DNA of 24,507 nt from DASYLJ01 sp964432595 (GTDB taxonomy: Bacteria > Desulfobacterota > Binatia > DP-6), in assembly GCA_964432595.1 (NCBI GenBank), contig CAYSOF010000047.1, forward strand, positions 1 to 24,507. Direction: 5' to 3'. The notes beneath the pieces are model-generated. The model worked only from the letters and a program-made list of their open reading frames with translations, was not told the DNA's origin and did not search any database. A program made the translations under genes and the position numbers. Positions 15,034 through 22,281 of the stretch are shown here, in pieces; within the stretch, counting starts at the first letter, position 1, and every line of letters starts with the position of its first letter.

Positions 15034-17430
15034 TCAGTTCGGCTCGAGCTCCAGCACCTGCTGGAACGTCGGCCGGTTGGTCGTCGGGAACGTGTTGGGC
15101 AGCAGCCCGGGCACGAAGCCGGTGCGCTGCGCGTTCTTGCGCCAGAGGGACGGCTCGGGCTGGCCGAGCTGCGTCGCGGTGGCGTCTGCGGCCAGGTGGA
15201 TGGCCGTCCAGAGCGAGTCGCGGCACGCGGAGAGCGAACCCGCGCCGCAGTACGACAGGTTGAAGGGACCTTCGACGGGATCGCCGAGCAGCCGCCGCAG
15301 GTCCTTGTCGACGTAGGACTCGCCCTCCATGCCGTCGAGGTTGCGGACGGCGTCGAGGTCGGGAATCAGCGAGCCGAACACCGGGGTCATGACGGCGTTG
15401 GCGATCGGACGCCAGATCGCGTCCATGATGACGGGACCGGCCTCGTCGTAGAGGAGGTCGTTGTCGGCATCGAGACGGGGCGCGTCGCGCTGCACCCAGT
15501 CGTCCATCAGGTCGAGGATCTCCTGGTCGCGCGCGTCGGGCGCCGGCCCGGGCGAGCGGAGCACGCGGCTGATGACCGGCCACACCGGCGAGCGAATGTC
15601 CTCGGTGGCAGCGCGGTTCATGATGCCGACGACGTCGGTCAGCACCACGTCGGCCGCCCAGCGGTCGAAGTTCTCCACGCGCTGCACCGAGCCGTAGGGC
15701 TCGTCGTCACCGTGCATGAAGCCGGGGGCGGAGCGGTTGTTCCAGTTGAGCAGCAGCCCGCCGGGCCCGCTCACGTCGTGCGGATGCCGTCCCTGCTTGA
15801 GGAAAGACTTCTTCCACTCGAACTTGCCGTTGCCGATGGTGGGCAGGCGCCGGTCGAGGCCGCGTGCGCGCTTCGGGAGGAGGCCCGACGAGAAGTACGC
15901 CGTCGCGCGGCGCGAGACGTAGGCCCAGTTGAAGGTGAAGCCGAAGTTGTTGGCGACCTTCCAGAAGCGCTGCGGCGTGCTCGCCTTGCCTTCGGTCATG
16001 CCCCGCAGTGCGGCGAGGTTGAGGCCGTCGCGGCCGAACGTGGAGCGGCGGCGCGACAGCGCGTAGGGCTTGCCGCCCACCGTGGCCGTCGCGAACACCG
16101 GACCGTGCACGGTGAGGTTGTAGGTGAGCGGCGTGCCGTTCAGGTTGCCGGCGGTGAACGTGGTCATCTGACGGCACCCGCCGTCGAACACGTAGCGCTT
16201 CGAGTTGCGCGTCGGCGCCGAGCCGTTCGTCTCGCAGAGCTCCTCGGCATAGACGTCGCGCACGTCGTGACCCGCCGACGTGAGGCTCCACGCGTAGTTC
16301 GCCGTGCGTCCGATCAGCAGGTACATGGCCAGGCCGGGGACGGCGACGCCCTGCGCCTCGAAGTCCGGGCCCTTCAGGTGCAGCTGCATCACGATCTCGG
16401 GGTAGTAGTAGCCGAGCTGCGGACCCATCACGGCGAGCGAGTTGCCGCTCGCGGAGCGCTCGCGATCGACGACGAGAAAGTTCGACGCCCGACGGCGCGC
16501 GGGTGCCGCGGCCGCGAGTGCCGCCGGGGTGCGTGGATCGATGCTCTGGATCGAGCCGGGATCGACGACCACCGAGCCCTTCACCGCGCCGCCCGTGAGC
16601 GGCCCGTACTTGAACTTGCGGTCGATCGTGGTGGGCGCCTCGGGATCGTCGGCCAGCATCACGTCGTCCCACGCCTTGTAGCCCTGGTCGGGGCCGAGCT
16701 GCTGCTGGAGCTTGGCGAGCAGGTCGGCGTTCGCGGCCTCGCCGCCGCCGCCCGCGCCGAAGATCGAGCCGATGAACGCGGTCACCGCGACGACGTCGTT
16801 CACGGTGAACGTCGGTTGCACGATACCGTTCGCGGCCCAGTAGCCGTTGACGCCGTCGGCGTAGGCCTGGGCGTCGGCGAGGATCTGCGCGCCCTCGGCG
16901 CCGTAGGTGTCGAGGATGAGCTGCTTCTGCTGCGTGACGAGCGCCTCGGCCGCCGCGCTCGGCACGAACGACTGGATGCCCGTGACGAGCGAGAAGGCGT
17001 CGATGTTCGGCACGTCGGCGACGGCGACGCGCGCCGGGCCGCGTCCGACCTGGAGCAGGAGCGCGCGATCGCGCGCCGTCACCCAGCCGGCGCCGTACGA
17101 GACGTCGTCGCGGGTCTGGCCGTAGATGTGCGGGATGCCGAAGGCGTCGTAGAGGATCTGCAGGCCCGGGCGGCCGGTGGCCTCTTCGGTCGTCGGCTGG
17201 ATGGGCTGGAAGTCTTCGGGCAGGAAGTAGGTGTTCAGGTCGGCCGGCGTGATGTTGTCGCGCAGCGGCGTCAGACCGGAGTAGAGCGGCAGCTGATCGG
17301 TCGAGTGTACCGTGAGCGGGAGCCCGCCGTAGTTGCCGGGCGGCAGGATGTAGCGGGCGACGTCGGCCGCGCCGGCCACCTGGGCGGCGAGCAGGCCGAT
17401 CACGGCCATGGAGCGAAGCAGGTTCGTCAC
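15034..17430 (-). CDS. Penicillin acylase-family (peptidase S45) Ntn hydrolase, exported
   Basis: A 798-residue precursor. GTG 17428-17430 is chosen because a purine-rich AGGGGGA lies just upstream and the sequence then begins with a signal peptide (VTNLLRSMAVIGLLAAQVAGA). The alpha part includes ILYDAFGIPHIYGQTRDDVSYGAGWVTARDR, typical of the family. The beta chain should begin at Ser316 in RRRA/SNFLVVD, the autocatalytic cleavage point, followed by RSASGNSLAVMGPQLG. PGLAMYLLIGRTANYAWSLT is the oxyanion-loop region and Asn501 in FTFNWAY matches the oxyanion Asn. Such enzymes cleave amides of fatty or aromatic acids, including penicillins and acyl-homoserine lactones, in the periplasm; the substrate here is unknown. 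It lies 117 bp after the LPMO-like gene on the same strand. Confidence 0.85.
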   Translation of the reverse strand: MTNLLRSMAVIGLLAAQVAGAADVARYILPPGNYGGLPLTVHSTDQLPLYSGLTPLRDNITPADLNTYFLPEDFQPIQPTTEEATGRPGLQILYDAFGIPHIYGQTRDDVSYGAGWVTARDRALLLQVGRGPARVAVADVPNIDAFSLVTGIQSFVPSAAAEALVTQQKQLILDTYGAEGAQILADAQAYADGVNGYWAANGIVQPTFTVNDVVAVTAFIGSIFGAGGGGEAANADLLAKLQQQLGPDQGYKAWDDVMLADDPEAPTTIDRKFKYGPLTGGAVKGSVVVDPGSIQSIDPRTPAALAAAAPARRRASNFLVVDRERSASGNSLAVMGPQLGYYYPEIVMQLHLKGPDFEAQGVAVPGLAMYLLIGRTANYAWSLTSAGHDVRDVYAEELCETNGSAPTRNSKRYVFDGGCRQMTTFTAGNLNGTPLTYNLTVHGPVFATATVGGKPYALSRRRSTFGRDGLNLAALRGMTEGKASTPQRFWKVANNFGFTFNWAYVSRRATAYFSSGLLPKRARGLDRRLPTIGNGKFEWKKSFLKQGRHPHDVSGPGGLLLNWNNRSAPGFMHGDDEPYGSVQRVENFDRWAADVVLTDVVGIMNRAATEDIRSPVWPVISRVLRSPGPAPDARDQEILDLMDDWVQRDAPRLDADNDLLYDEAGPVIMDAIWRPIANAVMTPVFGSLIPDLDAVRNLDGMEGESYVDKDLRRLLGDPVEGPFNLSYCGAGSLSACRDSLWTAIHLAADATATQLGQPEPSLWRKNAQRTGFVPGLLPNTFPTTNRPTFQQVLELEPN

Positions 17431-17547
17431 GATGGTTCCCCCTATGTCGGCACCCGTGCCGGCCGGCAGGATGCGCTCGGACGAGCGTACCCCCGGGGCG
17501 CGCCAGGCGTCCACAACAATCTACAACGATGGGCGGCGCGGCCGGCC

Positions 17548-18588
17548 CTACAGTGCCGACTTCAGGCAGTCGACGTCGACGCGGGCGCGCTCGAGGGCGG
17601 CCCCGAGCGCCTGACGGCATGCGTCGGAGACCCGTTGCGACGATGCCTTCGCGAGCTTGGTCGCCGCCGCGCGCAGCCGCTTGCGTGCCTTGTTGAGGAG
17701 CTTGCCGGCCTTCGCGCTGGTCGCGGCGCGCTCGACGGAGGCGCCGGCCTGCTGGAAGAGCTTGCCGACGGCCGGCGGGACGTCGTCGCCGGCGCAGGCC
17801 GCGACGTTCGCGCTGCCGAGGTAGCCGGGGCCCGCTTCGGCCAGCGAGATCGGCGTCGCGATGCAGGAGCCGAGCGGGTCACACGCGTCGCGGGTGCACG
17901 CGTCGCCGTCGTCGCAGGACGCGCTGACGTCGGCGTGCTGGCACGTGCCGGTCGCGTCGTCGCAGCTGTCCGCCGTGCAGGCGTTGCCGTCGTTGCACGA
18001 TCCGTCCGTCGTGCAGTCGGTCGGCGCGTCGGCCTGGATCGAGATGTCGGCGCAGTGGTGGTAGAAGCACGGCGATCCGTGGTCCGACATGAACTCGATC
18101 ACCTGGAGCGTGCACTTCGTGCAGGTGACGTCGGACGGCAGCGTCACCTGGAAGGACATCGGGCCGCTGAACTCCGCGTCGTGCACCAGCATGCCGTCGG
18201 CGAGAATCGGAAACACCGGCGGGTTCATGATCGCGGCGCTGCCGCAGTCGCTGTTCTCGTCCTCGACGACGACGGGCGGAGGCGGGAGCTCGCTGCGATC
18301 GTGCACGGCCAGCGCCACGCGATAGTGGCCGGGGTGGTAGATCTTCTCGTCGATCGTGACGGTGATCGTCTCGCCCGGCGCGTACGAGGTGACGATACCG
18401 GTCGGGGCCGCCGGGTCCTCGTCGTCGCCGCACGGACCGGTCTTCTGCGGGTCGCCGTAGAAGCCTTGCTCGCGCCAGGAGGCGGGAGACTGGAGGACGA
18501 AATGCGCCGCCGCGACGCGCGGGAGAACGGAACCGGCGAGCAGGGCGACGAGTGCGAGACGGGTCGGCAGGCGGTGGCGGATGCGCAT
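17548..18588 (-). CDS. LPMO-like secreted copper protein (SCE4755-type) with Cys-rich repeats and helical tail
   Basis: A 346-residue protein. The signal peptide ends VLPRVAAA, so the mature chain starts with His29 (HFVLQSPASW), the arrangement of histidine-brace copper enzymes such as lytic polysaccharide monooxygenases. Further His candidates are His85/His88 (YHPGHYRVAL) and His177/His178 (CFYHHCADIS). The domain (29-187) resembles the SCE4755-type monooxygenase-like family named after Sorangium. Residues 191-245 hold two disulfide-rich repeats (CNDGNACTADSCD, CDDGDACTRDACD). The C-terminal 75 residues are Lys/Ala-rich and helical with two Cys, a module I associate with exported proteins of these genomes. 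A ribosome site AAAGGT precedes the ATG. Activity on polysaccharide is not shown; copper binding or transport is an alternative. Confidence 0.75.
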   Translation of the reverse strand: MRIRHRLPTRLALVALLAGSVLPRVAAAHFVLQSPASWREQGFYGDPQKTGPCGDDEDPAAPTGIVTSYAPGETITVTIDEKIYHPGHYRVALAVHDRSELPPPPVVVEDENSDCGSAAIMNPPVFPILADGMLVHDAEFSGPMSFQVTLPSDVTCTKCTLQVIEFMSDHGSPCFYHHCADISIQADAPTDCTTDGSCNDGNACTADSCDDATGTCQHADVSASCDDGDACTRDACDPLGSCIATPISLAEAGPGYLGSANVAACAGDDVPPAVGKLFQQAGASVERAATSAKAGKLLNKARKRLRAAATKLAKASSQRVSDACRQALGAALERARVDVDCLKSAL

Positions 18589-18661
18589 GGATACCTTTCC
18601 GGTGGACGTGGTGGCAACGGAAATTCTGGCATCGCCCGGCGCGCGACGCTAACAGAGGGGC

Positions 18662-19477
18662 ATGCGACTCGGCATGTACGTCCGCAACATGGGTCCGCAG
18701 TCGTCGGTCGACACGTTGCTCGCGTGCGCCCGCGCCGTCGAGGAGGTCGGCCTCGATCACCTCTGGGTCGGCGACCACATCGCGATCCCGCCGGACGACG
18801 CCGAGGGCTCCGACGGGCGCTACCTCGACCCACTGGCGACGCTGGCGTTCCTCGCGGGGGCGACGTCGCGCATCCAGCTCGGCGTCGGCGTCCTCGTGCT
18901 GCCGTATCGCACGCCGCTGCCGACCGCGAAGTGGGTGGCGACGATCCAGGAGCTGTCGCGCGGCCGGCTCCTGTTCGGCGCGGGCGTCGGGTGGATGCAG
19001 CCGGAGTTCCGTGCGGTCGGCGTGGAGTTCGCGCGGCGCGGGCGGATCACGGACGCGGGGTTGGAGCTGCTGCAGCGCTGCTTCGCCGGCGACGTCGTCG
19101 AGGAGCACGGCCAGCCGTTCCTGTTCCGGCCGCGACCGCCGCGGCCGCCGATCCTGATCGGCGGCTCGGCCGAGCATGCCTTCCGGCGCGTGGTCCGGTT
19201 CGGCGACGGCTGGATGCCGTTCGGCGTCGACGTCGAGCAGCTCGCGCCGCAGGTCGCCGTGCTGCGCGGGCGGATGGCGGAGGCGGGGAAGGGCGCGCCG
19301 CGGATCGTCGCGGTCCATCAGCTCGACCTGAGTGATGCCGGCGGCGCGGCCGCGCGCGTGCGCGCGTTCGCCGCGGCCGGGGCGACGGACTTCGTGCACG
19401 GGTGGCGGTACGCGGGCTACGACGATTTCCGGCGCGGGGTGGATGCGTTCGCGGCGTTGGACGTCGAGCGGGGGTGA
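18662..19477 (+). CDS. LLM-class (luciferase-like) F420-dependent oxidoreductase
   Basis: A 271-residue protein beginning MRLGMYVRNMGP. The bacterial-luciferase-like barrel is clear: ARAVEEVGLDHLWVGDHI, then DPLATLAFLAGATSRIQLG, GVLVLPYRTPLPTAKW, LSRGRLLFGAGVGWMQPEF, and PPILIGGSAEHAFRRVVRFGDGW near residues 160-185. These are the family's strand motifs, and the shape and length (about 270-300) fit the F420-type subgroup of the Rv2161c kind rather than FMN-dependent luciferases. The substrate is unknown and no F420-synthesis gene is in the window. The purine-rich GAGGGG before ATG 18662 is rather close; MYVRN 12 bases downstream is an alternative start. It is divergent from the LPMO-like gene (73 bp). 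Confidence 0.85.
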   Translation: MRLGMYVRNMGPQSSVDTLLACARAVEEVGLDHLWVGDHIAIPPDDAEGSDGRYLDPLATLAFLAGATSRIQLGVGVLVLPYRTPLPTAKWVATIQELSRGRLLFGAGVGWMQPEFRAVGVEFARRGRITDAGLELLQRCFAGDVVEEHGQPFLFRPRPPRPPILIGGSAEHAFRRVVRFGDGWMPFGVDVEQLAPQVAVLRGRMAEAGKGAPRIVAVHQLDLSDAGGAAARVRAFAAAGATDFVHGWRYAGYDDFRRGVDAFAALDVERG

Positions 19478-19502
19478 TCGTCTAGTTGCGGTTGCGATCA
19501 CC
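19473..19502. terminator. Inverted repeat spanning two convergent stop codons
   Basis: GGTGATCG (19473-19480) and CGATCACC (19495-19502) form an 8-bp stem around a 14-base loop. Each arm contains the stop codon of one of the two convergent genes. It is a candidate bidirectional terminator of moderate strength without a T-run. Confidence 0.4.
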
Positions 19503-20823
19503 GTGCCGACGTGTCGCTCGCGGGACCGGTTCCATCGAGCGGCCGGCTGCTGCGAATCGTCGGCGCCGCTCGCCCGTCGCCCGTCTCCGGTACGTCGCGA
19601 GCCGGTATTCCGTTCGCGCGCGCGGGCAGGACGCGCTCGAGCCGCAGCGCCGCCAGGGCGAGGAGCACGCAGCCCGCGATCAGCACGATGATGAAGGCGT
19701 CGCCGAGGTTGCGGCCGAGGAGGACGCCCGAGACGACCGGCCCGGAGATCGCGGCGAGCTGGAACGCCACCGCCGCCGCACCGTTGTAGCGGCCGCGGAG
19801 CCGGTCGGGGGCGACGTCGTTGACGATGGCGGGCGCGGTCGGCGAGAGGAGCGTCTCGCCGAGCCCGAAGAGCGCGAACGCGACCACCATCAGCACGGCG
19901 GCGAGCGGCGTCGCCGGCGACTGGCCGGCCAGACCCAGCGTCGCCCAGGACGCGCCCCAGACCGCCGCGTGGAGCACCAGCAGCCGCGTGCGCCGTCGTC
20001 CCTCGATCAGCCGCAGGACGACGAGCTGCACGAGCACGATGACCGCGGTGTTGACCGCGAACGCGATGCCGAGCGTGCGAGGCGACACGCGTGCGACCGT
20101 GTTGCCGTAGGCGGTCCATCCGCCCTCGATCTGCCCGTAGCCGACGAACGCGGTGGCGAAGCCGACGACGAGGTAGCGACGGAAGACGCGGTCGCGAAGC
20201 ACGTCCCGGTAGCTGCCTGCGCCGACGTGTGGCGAGCGCGCGAGTGGCCCCCCGAGGTGGCGCAGCGGCACGGCGAGGATCGCGAGCGCCAGGAGGAACG
20301 TCAGGGCGTCGATCCGGTAGAGGGCCGTGAACGTCTCGGGGCGTGCCGTGTCGACGAGCGTCGCGCCCACGATGCCGCCGACGCCGATGCCGGCGTTCAG
20401 CAGGGCGAACTGGATGCCGTAGTACCGTTGTCGCAATTCGGTCGGGATGACGCTCGCGACCAGCGCCTGATTGGCGGGCCAGAACGCGGCGATGCCGATG
20501 CCGGTGAGGATGCGCGCCGCGACGGCGTCGGACGGCGTCGTGGCCGACGACAGCAGGAACGCACCGCCCGCCGCGCCGGCGAGCGCCCCCATCTGCACGC
20601 GACGCGGGCCGAGGCGGTCGATGAGCATCCCCGTGGGACCCGCGAGGACCAGCGCGACCATCGCGGGGACCGCGACGACGACGCCGATCGTCTCGAGCGG
20701 AAGGCCGCGGGCGCCGTGCAGGTAGACGACGAGGAAGGGCACCGTCAGTCCCGTCCCGAACGCGTCGAGCGCGATGCCGGCCAGCATGAGCCGCGTGTCG
20801 CGAGAGCTGGCCGGACCGGACAT
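19498..20823 (-). CDS. Major facilitator superfamily (MFS) transporter
   Basis: A 441-residue protein with about twelve hydrophobic segments in two halves separated by a polar loop near residues 190-215. The loop between segments 2 and 3 has GMLIDRLGPRRVQMG, the MFS motif A (G-x-x-x-D-R-x-G-x-R-R), and the equivalent loop of the second half has LIEGRRRTRLLVLH. LSPTAPAIVNDVAPDRLRGRYNGA is typical of MFS drug or metabolite exporters of the DHA1 type. The C-terminal 45 residues are polar and disordered. Export of a small molecule across the inner membrane is likely, the substrate unknown. No regulator gene is adjacent. Confidence 0.85.
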   Translation of the reverse strand: MSGPASSRDTRLMLAGIALDAFGTGLTVPFLVVYLHGARGLPLETIGVVVAVPAMVALVLAGPTGMLIDRLGPRRVQMGALAGAAGGAFLLSSATTPSDAVAARILTGIGIAAFWPANQALVASVIPTELRQRYYGIQFALLNAGIGVGGIVGATLVDTARPETFTALYRIDALTFLLALAILAVPLRHLGGPLARSPHVGAGSYRDVLRDRVFRRYLVVGFATAFVGYGQIEGGWTAYGNTVARVSPRTLGIAFAVNTAVIVLVQLVVLRLIEGRRRTRLLVLHAAVWGASWATLGLAGQSPATPLAAVLMVVAFALFGLGETLLSPTAPAIVNDVAPDRLRGRYNGAAAVAFQLAAISGPVVSGVLLGRNLGDAFIIVLIAGCVLLALAALRLERVLPARANGIPARDVPETGDGRAAPTIRSSRPLDGTGPASDTSAR

Positions 20824-21000
20824 TGCGGCCTTCTGTCATCGCGGGCGCTCCGTTGGCAACGTGCCGGGATCGGGACGCGTCGCGACGACGGTGCGGCGAT
20901 TCCGAACGATCCTTCGCGCTGCCCGGCCGGGGCGCTGGGCGCCACGCGTCGTGACCGTTCTTCGACCGCGCGCCCTGAACGCGCCGGCCTCGACCCAGGG

Positions 21001-22044
21001 TCACCGCACGAAGCGGCGTACGACGGAGGCCCCTGCGGCAGCGAGGGACCCTATGACCGGGGCTTCCGCGAGCGCGTTGCGCAGTCGGACGACGAGCGTA
21101 CCTTCCAGCGCTGCGAGCTTGCCCCTGCAATCCGCGAGCTCCTTCGTACGTCGCACGAGCTCGTTCGTGCGTTGCCCGAGCTCGTCGCGCGCGGCGTGGC
21201 CGTTGTCGTTGGAGTCCGGCGAGGCGGGCCCATCGGCATGAGAGCCCGGCTTCACGCCGGCCCAGATTCCCTCATCGATACGGTTGAGGAGAGGGAGCCG
21301 GGTGAGCGTCGACAGATAGTCGTCGGTCGCTTTTCGCGATCCGTGGAAGTAGCCGTAGTCATCGACGATCAGAACGCCGCCTTCGGAGAGCGCCGGGTAG
21401 TAGTGATCGAGCTCGACGCTCGTCGAGGAATAAAAATCCGTGTCCAGTCTGAGGAACGCGATCCGCTCGATGAGGGTTGCGGGGACGGTGTCCTCGACGA
21501 ATCCCGGAATGAGGTCGACGGCGTCCGTCGAGCGGACGTTCTCCCGGAGGTTCGTTCGCACCGCCTCCAGGAAGCTCTCGTACTGCGGTCCCGTTAGCTC
21601 CCGGCCGCGCATGACGTCGGTCTCGTTGTCCGGGTGGCCTGCGAAAGAATCGAACACGTGGAGCCGGCGCTCCAGACCCAGCATCTCGCAGACGCGAACG
21701 ATGAAGATCGACATGCCGCCGAGGAAGCAGCCGCATTCCACGAGATCGCCCGGGACATCGTTGACCGCGATGTACGACAGGCTCTGGTACACGTTGTAGA
21801 ACCCGGTGACGTGGATGAGCGAAAAACGCTTGGCCACCTCGTAGTGGTCCCAGAACGCGTCGTCCTGGATCTCCGGAAAGGTCGCACGCTGTCGTGCGGG
21901 GAGACGTTCGATGTGCGGAACGAGGTCGTAGACGTTCTGCATTCGAGTCACCCTTTCGATGCGGGTTTGGCTCCCGCCGCATCGGGGACAGATTGGGGCG
22001 GACGCCCCGCCGGTGTCGCCGCACAGCACGCACCGGCGGGCCAT
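21001..22044 (-). CDS. TylF/MycF-type O-methyltransferase with N-terminal zinc ribbon and C-terminal coiled coil
   Basis: A 347-residue protein. Residues 1-25 hold C5-x2-C8 and C19-x2-C22, a small zinc ribbon; this supports the long start at 22044 rather than Met35. The methyltransferase core (about 60-265) has DLVECGCFLGGMS (SAM loop), RLHVFDSFAGHPD, LRLDTDFYSSTSVELDHYYP (metal-binding Asp201/Asp203 region) and GGVLIVDDYGYF (Asp228/229), the set of motifs of macrocin O-methyltransferases. Those enzymes methylate sugar hydroxyls with SAM and Mg2+. Residues 285-318 are charged heptads, a probable coiled coil, as in methyltransferases encoded in surface-glycan islands. GC is well below the left part of the window, suggesting acquisition. 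The ATG lies 17 bases from a tRNA-Leu fragment. Confidence 0.82.
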   Translation of the reverse strand: MARRCVLCGDTGGASAPICPRCGGSQTRIERVTRMQNVYDLVPHIERLPARQRATFPEIQDDAFWDHYEVAKRFSLIHVTGFYNVYQSLSYIAVNDVPGDLVECGCFLGGMSIFIVRVCEMLGLERRLHVFDSFAGHPDNETDVMRGRELTGPQYESFLEAVRTNLRENVRSTDAVDLIPGFVEDTVPATLIERIAFLRLDTDFYSSTSVELDHYYPALSEGGVLIVDDYGYFHGSRKATDDYLSTLTRLPLLNRIDEGIWAGVKPGSHADGPASPDSNDNGHAARDELGQRTNELVRRTKELADCRGKLAALEGTLVVRLRNALAEAPVIGSLAAAGASVVRRFVR

Positions 22045-22061
22045 CTACCTGAATCCCTTCA

Positions 22062-22118
22062 TGCCGAGGAGGGGAATCGAACCCCTAAGCCCTCACGGGC
22101 GGGCGATTTTGAGTCGCC
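22062..22118 (-). tRNA. tRNA-Leu(CAA) 3' fragment, 5' half missing (likely att-site scar)
   Basis: On the minus strand one can fold an anticodon arm GGCGA-CTCAAAA-TCGCC (anticodon CAA, Leu), a long class II variable arm (GCCC-GTGA-GGGC), a perfect T arm AGGGG-TTCGATT-CCCCT, then the 3' acceptor strand CCTCGGC and discriminator A. The matching 5' acceptor strand GCCGAGG and a D arm with the usual GG are absent from the sequence upstream. The gene is therefore broken exactly at the anticodon stem, the usual crossover region for tyrosine integrases that target tRNA genes. No CCA is encoded. Confidence 0.75.
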
Positions 22119-22190
22119 TGCGCGAGCGCGCTGATTGTGAGAATTCGCGGCGTTAGCGTTGGGTGGCGTTGGCTGGAGGAGGGTGGTTCT

Positions 22191-22219
22191 GGGCACACGC
22201 GGGCACAGTTTCGGGCACA
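22191..22219. repeat. Three GGGCACA direct repeats next to the tRNA fragment
   Basis: GGGCACA occurs at 22191-22197, 22201-22207 and 22213-22219, spaced 10 and 12 bases, about one helical turn. Their place 73 bases inside the presumed element end fits arm-type integrase binding sites, though no integrase gene is in the window. Confidence 0.45.
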
Positions 22220-22235
22220 GCGGAAGATTGCGGCT

Positions 22236-22267
22236 CGGCGCCCCGCCGGAAGGCTGGCGGGGCGCCG
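22236..22267 (-). terminator. 12-bp perfect hairpin after the collar-domain gene
   Basis: CGGCGCCCCGCC (22236-22247) pairs perfectly with GGCGGGGCGCCG (22256-22267) around an 8-base loop. On the minus strand it begins 14 bases after the stop of the collar-domain gene. There is no T-run, but it is the strongest hairpin nearby and a likely terminator. Confidence 0.6.
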
Positions 22268-22281
22268 TACGACACGTCCGC

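Noticed and set aside
17505..17540. Sigma-70 promoter before the acylase gene (TTGTAG / TACGCT on the minus strand)
   Set aside because: Spacing between the two boxes is more than 20 bases and the match is poor.
15016..19335. 1439-residue open frame on the plus strand
   Set aside because: It overlies the acylase and LPMO-like genes, which have clear domains on the minus strand. Its composition is Arg/Ala/Glu-rich with no recognisable motif.
17879..21130. 1083-residue open frame on the minus strand
   Set aside because: It overlaps the MFS gene in another frame and lies antisense to the oxidoreductase gene. It shows no transmembrane or catalytic pattern.
22062..22150. Complete functional tRNA-Leu gene
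   Set aside because: The 5' acceptor strand GCCGAGG and a D arm are missing upstream. The nearest partial match on the minus strand is about 110 bases off with a mismatch, and an intron at that place would be unusual.
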